Made by a program: the position numbers and the translations under genes
NCBI RefSeq assembly: GCF_003255815.1
Contig: NC_037672.1
Location: 105,957,420 to 106,021,419, forward strand
Direction of reading: 5' to 3'
Length of the DNA stretch: 64,000 nucleotides
Source: Theropithecus gelada
Lineage: Eukaryota; Chordata; Mammalia; Primates; Cercopithecidae
Notes under the pieces: generated by a model
Databases searched by the model: none
What the model saw: the letters and a program-made list of their open reading frames with translations, nothing else
What the model was told of the DNA's origin: nothing
Shown here: piece by piece, positions 35,517 through 46,852 of the stretch
Position numbering within the stretch: position 1 is the first letter of the stretch
Layout of the letters: each line of letters opens with the position of its first letter

Positions 35517-35840
35517 GTTTTTTGGTCGTTGTTGTTGTTTTTGTTTGTTTTTGTTTTTTGAGGCACAGCCTCACTCTGTCACCCAGGCTGGAGTGCAGTG
35601 GTGTGATCTTGGCTTACTGCAGCCTTAACCTCCCTGGATTCAGGTGATCCTCCTGCCTCAGCCTCCTGAGTAGCTGGGACTACAGGCACATGACACCATG
35701 CCTGGTTAATTTATGTATGTTTGTAGAGACAGGGTTTTGCCATGTTGCCCAGGCTGGTCTTGAACTCCTGGCCTCAAGTGATCCACCCTCCTTTGTCTCC
35801 CAAAATGCTGGGATTATGGGTGTGAGCCACCATGCCCAGT
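35517..35840 (-). mobile_element. Alu (AluJ/S-like)
   Basis: Full-length antisense Alu with a GTT/TTTG-rich head (35517-35560), then GTCACCCAGGCTGGAGTGCA, TTGCCCAGGCTGGTCTTGAA, and GTGAGCCACCATGCCC at the far end. It begins immediately after the target duplication of the THE1 LTR. Confidence 0.93.
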
Positions 35841-36100
35841 TCATATGAAAATGGTGTTTTAACTGAAGATTGAACATAAGCACTGTTTTCTAGTTGGTAA
35901 ATTTGTTTCTCCTGAGGATAACAGTTTAACAGTTTAACAGTTCTGAAACTGCTGAACATGTTTACTGGAACTGAACAAATACATAAGTGGATAGCAGCTG
36001 GTTGGAACCAGATTTCTTATGATTGAAGAGGGATGTAACAGATAAGCTAGGTTAGAATGAACCATGTGGTAATAGATTAGAGTTGGAGACACCAGTATGA
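35841..36100. other. Unassigned
   Basis: No gene or clear repeat is seen apart from a short triplication of AGTTTAAC near 35923-35941. Confidence 0.4.
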
Positions 36101-36109
36101 ACTCATGTT

Positions 36110-37400
36110 TATCTTAATACAGATTCAGAAGAATAGGCACAGAAGAAATCATAGATATATGCAATACATGGTTTGGTACACATACATAGTTTTCCTAGAT
36201 CTTTCTGCTGAAAAGGCCTAGAAATGATGACATCACGATAGGAATAAACACACCAATTGCTCAGACCTTGGTTTCTAATACTCTTCTCCAATAAAAGGAA
36301 CCATGACTCCCTGGAAAAATGACATATTGTAGAGCTGGGACAGAGAATATACAAGTTGAGCCTGGAACAGGTTTTGTTGTGCCAGGAATTTAGGAAGTGC
36401 TCAAAAAGTGAAAGGATGAAGGCATGTGAGAGGGGCCCAGGAGTCAGCCTGAAAGAGCTTCTAATAGCCAAACAATTTGAACAACAAAATAAATGGTAAG
36501 TTGGGGGTTGTGCAAAAGTAATTGCGGTTTTTGCTATTACTTTTAAGTGCAAAAGCTGCAATTAATTTTGTGCCAACCTAATAAAATAGTAACATAACAT
36601 AGAATTATAATCCAAAGTTTAAAATAAATAGCATGGGTCCATACTGATATAAGTAAATGACTGAACACATAAATAAAAAAGAGACAGATCTCCTAAACAG
36701 AAAAATTCCCAGTAGTTTATGTAGATTCTCCTCCCTCAAGGTGATATAGCTTAACTCCACACCCCTTAAATGGGTTGTGCTTAGCAGCTTGCTCCCAAAG
36801 AGTAGAATATGAAAAGGTGGAAAAAGTTACTTTATAATGAAGAAAGCTGGTAAACGCTACTCAACCAGGTGATCAAAGTTACCATCATCAGTGATAAGTC
36901 ATGTTGATACACATACTCCTGATACAATGTGATGAAAATGGAACTTCACCTCTATGTACTCCCTTCCAAAAACTCACAATGTTTACAAAACCTTGAAAAA
37001 ATATCAGACAAATCCAAACTGAGGAGCATTTCTGCAACATGTTTAACCAGCACCCCTTTGATAGTAAGTTCATAAAAATCAAGAAAAATCTGAGAAACTG
37101 TCACAGCCAAGAGGAGAATTAGAGACATGATTATTAAATGTAATGTGGTATCCTGATTGGAATCTTGAGACAGAAAAAAGGACATTAGGGGAAAATTTGT
37201 GAAATCTGAATAAAGTGTGTAGTTTAGTTAATAACAATGTATCCATGCTGGTTCATTGGTTGTGATAAAAGTTCCACAGTAATGCAAGATGTAAACAATA
37301 GAAAAAACGGTATTGGGTATATGGCAACTCTGTACTATACTTGCAACTTTTCTGTAAACTATTCTAAAAAGATATATTGATTTAAATCTTAAAAACAACA
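36110..37400 (+). mobile_element. Old L1M-like 3' UTR, split by MADE1
   Basis: Lines recalled from old L1M 3' UTRs appear in order: CCAGGAGTCAGCCTGAAAG (36428), GTTTAAAATAAATAGCATGG (36617), AGTGATAAGTCATGTTGATA (36890), GATGAAAATGGAACTTCACC (36931), GAAACTGTCACAGCCAAGAG (37094) and CAACTTTTCTGTAAACTATT (37345). A related element lies at 60490-61316. There is no ORF. Confidence 0.7.
36501..36582. mobile_element. MADE1 mariner MITE (mir-548-type hairpin)
   Basis: An 82-bp near-palindrome: TTGGGGGTTGTGCAAAAGTA at one end and TTTTGTGCCAACCTAA at the other, with AATTGCGGTTTTTGC and GCAAAAGCTGCAATTAATT as the inner stems. This is the MADE1 consensus, a mariner-derived MITE. Genomic MADE1 copies gave rise to the mir-548 family. 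Whether this copy is transcribed or processed is unknown. It is inserted in the surrounding L1M-like 3' UTR. Confidence 0.92.
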
Positions 37401-38395
37401 TAGGTATATTTTAAAAGAGCATACATAGAATGATCCCAATTCCATATAACTAATATGTGAATATGTACTAGAGGAAAAACCAAATATGTATGTCTATATA
37501 CTCAGAGATATGATGATAGGTAAATTTTCTCTTTTCTGTTTTTCTATATTTTTCAATGCTATAATTTATAACAAACAGTTATTCCCTTAAGTAATTTTAA
37601 AAAGCAATACTCAAATAAATAGAGACCATGCAACAGAGCAGTGGGAGGAGGGGAATTGAGCTGCTTCTGCAGAAACAGGCTGTTTTTCAGACCACCATCT
37701 TTAGCTGATTCAGGAGACAATAATTTCTGGGGATAGAAGAGAAGACTGAACAAGAGCTGAATCTCTGAGTTTCTGTGATCATCATTCTTGAGTCACTGTA
37801 AGAAAATGATCCTACCTTTCATTTTTCTAGATTAAAAAAACTGAAATTACATGACTCAAGGCCACAAAGTTGATTAGTGTGCTAAGGCATACAAATGTGT
37901 TTTATTTGGTCTATGCAGTGTTTCAAAACCATTTGAATATGAATACCTGTAGGTAATGCCTCTTCTTTCTTTTGATTATAGCAAGCTTAGTTCACACAAT
38001 ACTTTTTCAACTCCTGGCCCACAGAGATATTTATTTGGAATCATTGATTTAGGTAAAGGAGCAGAGGTGAAGAACTGTATATAGAGGTTAAGAATTCTAA
38101 GATTAAATGAGAAAAAAAAAATCTTTGTGAATTCAGAGAGGGAAGAAAAGTTCTTTTCCATGTGAGTTAATTTCTTGCTCTAGCCAGGACCATTGCATTG
38201 CATAAATACTGCAGGCTCTGTGCATATCACCATATCTGTAAATGGAGCCCTGGAATTGTTCAGTGTGCACACTGCACAGCCATATGCAGCAGCTCTGACT
38301 CTCCATCAGTATCATATTGTAAAAGTCTCATATTTTATAATACTGCTTGATGTCCTGTTTTCATAAGGTGTGGTTTTGACTCACATCTCAATTCA
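37401..38395. other. Unassigned AT-rich sequence
   Basis: No gene or repeat is recognised. Several 60-65-codon frames on the - strand have no support. Confidence 0.4.
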
Positions 38396-38399
38396 AAAC

Positions 38400-38595
38400 C
38401 ACTTTCAGTCATCATCACTTCAATATTTATTGAACATATGTACCAGACTCTGTTCTCTCATTTATTCCTTACACTAGCCTTAAACAAAAGTTCTAATGGT
38501 ATTTCTCATTTGTAAAATGAGAAAGTTGAGACTTAGAAAATCAAATAATTTGCCCAAGGTTATGCTATGGAGCAAGGATTTGAATCTACATAGTA
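38400..38595 (-). repeat. MIR SINE
   Basis: Antisense MIR: AAAATGAGAAAGTTGAGACT, TAATTTGCCCAAGGTTATGC and GCAAGGATTTGAATCTA. Confidence 0.75.
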
Positions 38596-38860
38596 AGGAA
38601 CCCTTTCTGAGGGGGAGTATAGTTATGAAGATATGGGAGCTAATTACTTTGTTTCATTTAGAAAAAAATCTATTTTAATCTATAATACTCATTGATTTTT
38701 ACACCAATTAATTACTACATATGATTTGGAATATTATCACTAATATTCGATAACTTTATTCACTTACCTAGGCGAAAGTAACTATATGTAATCTCTCATT
38801 TTCACTGTATGCTAAATTTTACTTTTCAGATTACATTACTTTCTTAGTATTTTGCGATGT

Positions 38861-38908
38861 ATACAATGTTTCAATATTTGCTATGCATATACAATGTTTC
38901 AATATTTG
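38861..38908. repeat. Local 28-bp tandem duplication
   Basis: ATACAATGTTTCAATATTTG occurs at 38861-38880 and 38889-38908, 28 bp apart, with partly matching spacers. Confidence 0.85.
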
Positions 38909-39270
38909 TCACGGGAACGTTTTTTGTGTAATGGTCTATAGACAGAAGTCAGTGTTTAAAATTTTATATTATCATAGTTGTCTCTTTTGTCACAAGAGTA
39001 GATGTAGATATTTTTAAGCTGTCAAGAGTCTGGCAAAATTTTGGCTACTTGGATACTAATTATATTAAAACCTATTAGCTAATCTTCCTATTAAATCTCC
39101 TCCTGCAATGGGCAGCATAATCAAACGGACTTCCAAAGAGGACATATTGAAGCACAGATGGTTTTAGGGTCTCTCTCAGGGAAGTCAAGTGCTTAGGGAA
39201 AAACTGGAGAATTACAGCATTTGAAAGGGGAAAAAGGAGTTGCATCCAAGAAAACAGTGTCAAAGCTATT
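38909..39270. other. Unassigned AT-rich sequence
   Basis: No recognised feature. A 62-codon - strand frame (39075-39263) follows the larger ORF in another phase. Confidence 0.35.
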
Positions 39271-39274
39271 GAAT

Positions 39275-39667
39275 TCAGTCCCTAAAGCAGCAAGCATGCA
39301 AAGATTTGCTCAGATCAAAGTTAATACTATGGATTTTGCTGATGGCTGCTTTTAAATCATCTTTTGAATGTGCAACTGAAAATATAGCTTTCTTTCTCAA
39401 GTTTTCAAAAATAAAGACCTTTCCTCTCCTCAGTAAACACATCTTCCATGAATGAGCTGGACATATTTCACAATCTTTAGTAATTCTCAGACCTGCATCT
39501 CCAGTGAGACCTCTCTCCTGAAACTCAGAGCTGTGTCCAACTATTTGCAGTATACTTTCATTTGAGGGCCTTAGCTGAATCTCAAATTCTTCTAGCACTA
39601 AGCTGGCTGTCACCATCTCTCCCACCACACATGGTAATAGCAACCACAATAATGACAGCCACAACAA
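39275..39667 (-). other. Orphan 130-codon ORF with signal-peptide-like start
   Basis: I do not recognise this frame. It opens with a run of hydrophobic residues (LLWLSLLWLLLPCVVG) like a signal peptide, followed by a mixed soluble region with three cysteines around residues 66-78 and a CC pair near the end. The first in-phase codons are TTG. The first ATG comes just after the hydrophobic run, so an AUG-initiated product would lack it. An upstream in-frame stop lies about 6 codons before. A possible acceptor (GGTTGGCTTTTTCAG, - strand, about 39705) precedes it. It could be an exon of an unrecognised gene, a relic or chance. The neighbours on both sides are repeats. Confidence 0.2.
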
Positions 39668-39906
39668 ATCAATTTTACCTCACGTATGTTCCATTTAAGG
39701 CCTGAAAAAGCCAACCACCCAAATCAGCTCCTTCCTTCAATCTACACATAGAGTTGATTACTAACTCGTAAAGATTCTATTTCCTTAATCTTTCTCTCAT
39801 CTATCTCTGTCTCTTGCTCCCAGGGCCATCTTGTATGCTTGTCCTACTCCCTGCAATGATTATGAGAGCCTTGACAACAGATATTGTCTAATTTACAGCT
39901 AAAAAC

Positions 39907-39908
<2 letters not shown>

Positions 39909-39941
<33 letters not shown>
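39909..39941. repeat. (TG)n microsatellite
   Basis: About 16 TG units at the poly-T (3') end of the adjoining antisense Alu, a common place for microsatellites to form. Confidence 0.95.
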
Positions 39942-39943
<2 letters not shown>

Positions 39944-40223
39944 AGACAGTCTTGCTCTGCCATTCTGGATGGAGTGCAGTGGCACAATCATGGATCACTG
40001 CAGCCTTGAACTCCTGGGCCCAAGTGATCCTTCTGCGTCTGCCTCCTGAGTACCTGGGACTACAGGAATGCACAATCCTGTCCAGCTAATCAAAAAAAAA
40101 ATTGTAGAGATGGGGGTCTCACCATGTTGGCCAGGCTGGTCTTGAATTCGTGGCCTCAAGTGATTCTCCCCCATCAGCCTCCCAAAGGGCTAGGATTACA
40201 GGTGTGAGCCACTGCACCCAGCT
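39942..40223 (-). mobile_element. Alu (AluJ-like)
   Basis: Antisense Alu: GGAGACAGTCTTGCTCTG, GGCCAGGCTGGTCTTGAATT and GTGTGAGCCACTGCACCCAG. Many CpG-derived and other changes indicate an old copy. Confidence 0.92.
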
Positions 40224-40946
40224 GTAACTGAAACATTTAGTAGGCCCCTGATGCACATCATCCAACAACAAAATGTTTTTGTTGGAAAGAAGGAAAAGTT
40301 AATGCATTGCTACAGAGTTAATATTATGGGAAGTGTGCCTGTGTTTGGTCATTTGACTCCAGAGTGAAGGAATTTTGTTTCCTTTTTTTTTTTTTAACCC
40401 CATCATCGAAAGGTTTAAAAGACTTTTGGAACTTTTAGATCTATCAGAAAGAATTTTCCCTAAACTTTGTGACTACATGAAAGTTAAATTTCAAGTATGT
40501 GCATACATTTATTTTTAAACCACTTTAATCATTTGTGCTTCTTGGAAAGGCAATTTGTATTTGGTCTGTCTCTAGGTTTGGATCTTAGGTGTGGTGTTTT
40601 TCTAATGGTTTTCCTCAACCATTTCAGGGATAGAACTAAGCCCTAATTGTTGTAAGAAATCCACTGTACACAGTGAATTACCTTCTTTTCTATGCATATT
40701 CCAGGATGGTACTAGCTCTGTGCCATCCTAGGGAGAAATGAGAAAATAGTCACTTAAATCATTGTCTGTTTTGTGGTTCACATGAGAAACTTCAACTGAG
40801 AAAAGCTGCAAGGTCTCAAAAAAGGTCCTTAGGAAATGTTTCTCATAGATTACCAGAGATTGTGATTTTCTTACCAATGAGTTAATGGCTCAGTCTCACT
40901 TTTTCCTTGCTAGTTTATCCATTCATTGCCTCCTGTCCCAGAAATC

Positions 40947-40950
<4 letters not shown>
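40224..40950. other. Unassigned
   Basis: Nothing recognised beyond a T tract at 40381-40395. Confidence 0.4.

Positions 40951-40995
<45 letters not shown>
40951..40995. repeat. (CA)n microsatellite
   Basis: About 22 uninterrupted CA units, likely polymorphic. Confidence 0.97.
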
Positions 40996-40997
<2 letters not shown>

Positions 40998-42243
40998 CAA
41001 AGCAATCCCACTAGCCATGGATATGATGTTAGCAAAATACTTTGTTCTTTATCTTTTAAGTCCTCTTTAAGCATTCTCTTTACCAATATTTAGACTCAGA
41101 GTTGGAAATTAAAAAAAAAAAAAAACTGAAACCTCTACTTGATTTGGAATATCTTTTTCCTTGGAACTAGGCTGGCATGAAAGGAACAGGCCTCATGAAA
41201 AGCTGTGTTTTCTTTTGCTTCTCTTTGGAGAGCAATGGTTAAAAGCTGTGATGGCAGACATGAAAGTAAGTCCAGCTCTTTACAGTTGGCCTCCTTTGAA
41301 AGGCCTTTCCTTGACCCCTATTCCCCAGGAAAAAAAAAAAAAAAAAAAAAAAAGTTGCTAACAGGAACATCACAAGGTTCCATTGATGAAATGTGTTGAA
41401 TCAAACCATGTATGATGACAACTAGTGGGTGGAAAAATTTTCCCCAAATCAGAACTGGGTATCTGCCCTCCACGTTACTTCACTGGATGCCAAAAGGTTA
41501 TCTGTGAGGAACTAGGAAAGGAAGTATATTTGAAAACATCACTGGAACTTGTATATAACATCTTAAGGTGTTTGATCCTTTTATGAACTGTTGACAGCTT
41601 TTCGCCATTGAAGTCTATGTGAGAGTTGCCAGCCGAGTGAAAGAAGGAAGCAGGGCCAGAGTGCTTGACCAAGGAACCCCTAAGAGCTGGTTAGATCACA
41701 AGACATGAGATGACCAGGGAGAGGAAATGGCCCAGAATTCCATGAAATGCTCAGGCATCTGTATCAGCAGTTTCATCAGGACCTATTTTGACCACCCAAA
41801 TGATTCTCTTTTGAGCTTCACTTCCAGTATCATCTTCATTCAAGGATCCATGCAAATGTTAATTCCCAGAGCACTCAGAGAAGCATGCAGTAGCTGAGGA
41901 TTATTAATAATCACTACAGTGCACTAAATCAGTAACGGTACTGAATCAGGTCATCATGCAACACACGTTTTGAATTTATTAATGGTCATGACAGTTACTT
42001 AGTTGGGATTGTAGTTCTGTTTAATTGGGACATATTTAGTGCTACTCAGGCCAGGTATCTTCCTCTTGCTACTGCCGGGTCTGTTTGTTCTTCATAAGTT
42101 TCTCAGTATTTCTGTGGAATGTGCCTGATGCCAGCTGGTCTCCTATGCCTTCCCATGCTGGGAAGTCTTCTGGGCTGTGGCTTCTGCCTGAGACACTATC
42201 ATTGGTGTTAGATTAACAAGCCATGGCTTAGAAGTCCTTTGCT
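40996..42243. other. Unassigned, with A runs
   Basis: Contains A runs at 41111-41125 and 41332-41353. The latter is not clearly the tail of a recognisable retrocopy. No gene is recognised. Confidence 0.4.
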
Positions 42244-42260
42244 CAAAAATGAGTATATCA

Positions 42261-42565
42261 GACTGAGTGTGGTGGCTCATGCCTACAATTCCAGTGTTAT
42301 TGGATTCCAAGGCAAGGGAATTGCTTGAGGCCAGGAGTTCAAGACCAGCTTGGGCAACATAGTAAGACATCATCTCTGTAAAAAAATAAAATAAAAAAAC
42401 TAGCCAGGCATGGTGACATGTGCCTGCAGTCTTAGCTTCTCAGGAGACTGAGGTTGGAGGATCACTTGAACCCAGGAGGTCAAGACTACAGTGAACTAGA
42501 ATCATGCGACTGCACTCCAGCCTGGATGACAGAGTGAGACCCTGTCTCAAAAATAAATAAATATA
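42261..42565 (+). mobile_element. Alu (AluJ-like)
   Basis: Full-length, strongly diverged Alu with AAATAAAT tail units. A 16-bp flanking duplication is preserved apart from one A: CAAAAATGAGTATATCA (42244-42260) and CAAAATGAGTATATCA (42566-42581). Confidence 0.93.
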
Positions 42566-42581
42566 CAAAATGAGTATATCA

Positions 42582-43697
42582 TATGCATGTTTAATGCTGA
42601 CTCTAGCATATAATGGATACTTATAAATTAATAATTATGCAACATTGTCTTCATTAGTATGGAGAAGGGAATCCTTTTCTAAACCCTCTCCATCCATTGC
42701 CCCTGCTGTTAATCTTGGGTTCTGTCTCATTTCTCACCTCATTTTCCATTTTTATAGCCACCTCACCTTTCCAACCCAGGCTTTGGATTTTCCCACAGCT
42801 CAGCATACAGCTCAGACTCTATAAATACACATCTCCCTCCTTAGCTCCTTCCAAAAACTGACCTTGTGCCCTCATGGTTGTCTGGGCTCCATGTCCATTC
42901 GTGACCCATTATACATTAAGTGCCCACAGATACTGATGTAAACATAGACCTCTTTTTCACTGATGTCTCCTGACCACTCTTTTGATCATACGGTGGCCTT
43001 CTGCCTGTCAGACTATATCATGGCAGGACGATTCCACTTGCGTCGTAAGTTCCTACAATCTTATGCGAGTCATTAGTTAAAAATGATATTGTAAAAGTCA
43101 TACTGATGTTATAGACATCCAAACAACAGCACAGAGTTTGTAAACAAGTTTTCTGAAGGATTATAGTACATCAGACGTTCACGATTTGGAGAAGGCGGTC
43201 ATGAATTCTACATTTCCATACCCATGTTGCAACCACCTGACCACACTCAACAAGCATAGGAATTCTTACAAAAGCCTGATTTCCTTCCAAAATAATCTGC
43301 TTCAAAAAAAAACTTAATTATTTCTTTTGCCTCATTCAATAGGACTCAAATTATGTTTGTTTTTTAAAATAAGTTTGACTCATTTCCATATTAAATTGCT
43401 TGATCATTTCTTTTAAGTTAGTGAGGACTTTCTGTGCTTTGAAGTAGTTTTTGGCTTTCTTGTTTTCCTTTAGGGTATGACAAACTATTATTGTCTGGAG
43501 AATTGGGGACTGGATCAGAGAGGCAGAACAAGTGGAGCTCAGGGACATGATTTCTAAATAACAATTCCCATGTGAATGCTCCTACAATATTTCCCTTTAC
43601 TCATGTTTTTGTGTTGGTGTTTTTATTGTGGTCTGGACTGGGGCAAAAAATGAAATAGTAGATCCAGATGTGAAATACATCTTTTGAAACTGATGTA
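42582..43697. other. Unassigned single-copy sequence
   Basis: No gene or clear repeat is recognised. A 65-codon - strand frame at 43351-43548 is unsupported. Confidence 0.4.
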
Positions 43698-43725
43698 GGG
43701 GTGTGTGTGTGTGTGTGTGTGTGTA
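43698..43725. repeat. (GT)n microsatellite
   Basis: About 13 GT units. Confidence 0.95.
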
Positions 43726-43954
43726 AAATCAAAGGGTACTTCTGTAGTTTAAAACTCTGAGATAAGAAAAGAAAGGGTGAGGTAGAGGGAAAATATTTTA
43801 CTGCCGAACCCCATCCTTATGGATCTAACAGTCAAACAACTTCTTTCTGAAAGTACGTCTTCTCTATTACACAAATGATGACTTTGGCAGGTTTTCAGTT
43901 TTAAGATATTACATTGCAGACCTTAATTTATTTGGTTTAAGAGAGAGTGTGTCA

Positions 43955-44150
43955 TGATCCCCTGAAAGCAAGAACTTTGGAGTCAACAGATCTGAGTTCA
44001 GACATGACATTAGCTATTGATCTTGAACAAGTAACTTTCCTTCCTGACTTTCAGTTTCTCTATAAAGCAGAAACAACAAAACCTGCTTCCAGGGTAATTG
44101 TGAGTATTCAACGAGATTATGTACATAGCACAGAGTGTGGGCCCACTTGG
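43955..44150 (+). repeat. MIR SINE
   Basis: Lines CTTTGGAGTCAACAGATCTG, ATCTTGAACAAGTAACTTTC and GTAATTGTGAGTATTCAACG in MIR order. Confidence 0.75.
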
Positions 44151-44435
44151 AATGTTCCGTGCCTTGTAAGTAGGTGAAAAGTGTCCTCTAGCCCACCCTG
44201 TGCCCAGAGAACCCCCAAAAGGCTGACTTGGCGACTGTCTCTGCCCTAGTGTGCAGTAGTGCCTGCTGCTGGGGAGGCTGCTGACCCCAGGCAGGACTTT
44301 ATTGCAGCTTCCAGATTTAGCAGGACTTATTACAAAATATCTCAACACCAAATCATCTATATCCTTATATAATACCCTGTACTCCACAGATATTTAACTT
44401 TTTAGCATGTCAACAGACTGACTTAACCTAGTTGA
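44151..44435. other. Unassigned
   Basis: No feature recognised. The - strand frame 44010-44387 runs through the MIR and is not supported. Confidence 0.35.
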
Positions 44436-44439
44436 GCAA

Positions 44440-44600
44440 GGTAGGCAGCCAATGCATAGTCTTCTACTAAACCGTAATCTCCACGGTGGTAGGCATTGCA
44501 TGTGTTCTGCTCACTCCTGTATCTCCAGAACGTAGCATGGTTCCCTAAACCTCGTAGTCAGTCAAAAAATATTTTGTTGAGTGACTGAATTACCAAGTCT
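44440..44600 (+). repeat. L2 LINE 3' end
   Basis: CACGGTGGTAGGCATTGCAT, CACTCCTGTATCTCCAGAAC, GTAGCATGG and ATATTTTGTTGAGTGACTGA follow the order of the L2 3' end. Confidence 0.7.
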
Positions 44601-45435
44601 AATCACAACCTAAGAAGATGGCCTGACTTGATCTTTTAAAGAGCTGCCCTGTAAAAGAACGAGGAATTCTCTGGAAAATTCACTTCCCCGTTCTTTAACA
44701 GGATTCAAGAATAAGACTCTTAATGGCTTTACTGCCCCCAATATGACTGTTGCATTTTTCCCACCTAATGTAATTGGGTAGAATGGGGTTTCTATTTTCA
44801 CTTTGAGGCAAGATATAGATTGCAACCTTGTTAAATTTGTACCTTTTTTGCCAACCCAAACATCACTATTTACTGCCTCCTGTTTACTAAGGATAAGAAC
44901 AGTACAAGTAGACTTCAGATGAAACAAACCCTACAGTGGTCACCATCAGAGAACATTTAGTAAAATACTTAGCATGAAGGGATCAGTAGTGAGGAACACT
45001 GGGGACTCTTGGAACCTTTTCTATCCTGCACAAGAGAATCACATCAGAGGGCACTGGCAAGAATTGATATGTTAAAAAAAAGTTCCCTACCAGCCAGGAT
45101 GGGTGTAACTGAGTCAGAGGCCAGAAGAGCCGGAGGAAAAGGAAGGAAGCAGGGTGTGTTAGCCACATGACTAAAGTGATAGGGCATATGGTTCTTAAGC
45201 AGGAAAAGACGCGTAGGCTGGACAAAAATGTAAACATTGGTGGTGTGTGGAGTATTCAGGAGGGCTGGAAATAAAAAGCTTTGTGAGTCTGCTGAAAAGA
45301 AAGTGTGGCTTTGATGTGGAGCACATTTTCAACTATAGCAGGATTGCCATCTCTTGTGGTTGCCAAAATAATATGTAAAGGAAAAAATAGGAGGTTGTTC
45401 TTTGCTTAGGGGTGGCCTGTAGGAGGAAGAATCAC
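44601..45435. other. Unassigned
   Basis: No gene or clear repeat. The 105-codon - strand frame at 44610-44927 has no domain I recognise. Confidence 0.35.
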
Positions 45436-45439
45436 AAGC

Positions 45440-45770
45440 ATTTTCAAGTTGAAGAAGACACCATTAAGACACTTTAATGAAACCAGTAAGTCCAGTCAGT
45501 AGCCATCAAATGCTGCCAGACCATTTCAGCAACTACCAGACCTTCAGTTTGATGACTGGCAGCCTCTGCAGCAGCAGATACAGCTGAGGAGTCTGGGAGA
45601 TGCCACTCTCCAGTTGAAACAAGGACTGCTGGGTGGACTTCCTTAAGCCGCCCTTCCTTATCCTCAACCTGGATCTCATACTGGGTCTTCAAGCGTCAGA
45701 GGAAGGATGGATAGTCAGCCCTCTTAGAGCTGATTATCCCTAGGGGGAATGTGAGAAGAAGCATGACTGT
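45440..45770 (-). other. Possible unidentified retrocopy or exon
   Basis: On the - strand a GC-richer, coding-looking stretch reads RADYPSFL then, in an overlapping phase, LKTQYEIQVEDKEGRLKEV. It continues to a TAA that overlaps an ATTAAA hexamer at about 45473. The abrupt change in composition and the stop next to a polyA-type hexamer resemble the end of an mRNA copy. I cannot name a parent, and no A tail or target duplication is visible, so it could be chance. Confidence 0.2.
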
Positions 45771-45841
45771 GCAGTTAGAAAGTACCTTGGCCAGTGGGAA
45801 GTTCTTTTAGGGCTCACTTCACATCTGCCTGAGCAGAAACA

Positions 45842-46186
45842 CAGTCAGCCCTCCATCAGGCCTCCCAGTCCCTGGATCTGCATCTGGATTCAACCAACTG
45901 TGGATTGAAAATATATGGGGGGAACAAAAGCAATAAAAATTAACAATACACCAATAAAAAGCAACAGAAGTTAAAAAAAAATACAGTGTAACAACTATTT
46001 ATAGAACGTTTGTATCGTATTAGGTATTATAAGTAATCTAGAGATGATTTACATACCTCTAGGAGGAGGTATGTAGGTTATATGCAAATACTGTGCCATT
46101 TTCTATGAGGGACTTGAGCATCTGCAGTTTTGAGTATTGGCAGGAGGTCCTGGAACCAATCCCCCACCAATACCAAGGGATGACTG
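45842..46186 (-). mobile_element. MER2 DNA transposon (Tigger-derived)
   Basis: A near full-length 345-bp element in antisense. CAGTCAGCCCTCCATC is at the left, ATTAGGTATTATAAGTAATC and GGTTATATGCAAATACTG are in the middle, and CCTGGAACCAATCCCCCACC with GGATGACTG is at the right. The termini are inverted repeats, and the flank on the right is TA, as expected for mariner/pogo-type insertion. It has no coding capacity. Confidence 0.9.
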
Positions 46187-46229
46187 TATATTCAGGCCAT
46201 ATGAACAAGGGAAGAAAACCCAGTAGTGG

Positions 46230-46345
46230 GATTCAGGGAGCATGAATGTTATTGCAGCTCACTTACTGACTAGCTTTGTGACCTTGGATCAGTCATTAGA
46301 CCTTTCTGCACCGCAGTTTCTACACTCAGAGGGTAGAACCAGATA
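46230..46345 (+). repeat. MIR SINE
   Basis: GACTAGCTTTGTGACCTTGG, TCAGTCATTAGACCTTTCTG and CCGCAGTTTCTACACTCAG. Confidence 0.75.
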
Positions 46346-46394
46346 GTCATCAAGATCCTTTCATTTCAGACCGCCATGGTTCTGTGATTTACAG

Positions 46395-46560
46395 CAAGAT
46401 CGTAAGCTAGGTTCCATTCTTCCTTCTCTATATAAACTTGGGCAAGTTTTTATTCCACCCAGTCCCTCAGTTTTCCCATCTGTAAAACTGAGTTAATCAT
46501 ACTAATTTTACAATATTTTGAAAACTTACAGATGAAAGGTATTAGGCAAATGCTGGTTAT
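46395..46560 (+). repeat. MIR SINE
   Basis: ACTTGGGCAAGTTTTTATTC, CCCTCAGTTTTCCCATCTGT and AAAACTGAGTTAATCATACT. Confidence 0.7.
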
Positions 46561-46852
46561 CATCAAAGCCTTAAAGGTAATTTTAATAACTTAACTTTTC
46601 AATATTTCATTGAATCCCTGGTAATTTTCACTCAAATAATTATTTGTTTTTTTCTTGCCACAATTTTGACCTGCTCACTCAAATCTGTTCTGGTCAATTT
46701 GGGTTGGTGTGCTTGTCCTTTTCACCTCCTCTTGAAAACCCCTCTCACAGTGACCATTTTCTGCATTGGAGCTCATGGAGCAGGAGTTTGAGTCAGAAGC
46801 TGACATTTTAGAGACATAGCTTCTAGCACTGGCTCTGCCATTAATAGCCTGA
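46561..46852. other. Unassigned
   Basis: No feature recognised. Confidence 0.35.

Noticed and set aside
41332..41353. A run of 22 as the poly(A) tail of a retrocopy
   Set aside because: The sequence upstream is not a recognisable mRNA or SINE and I found no flanking duplication.
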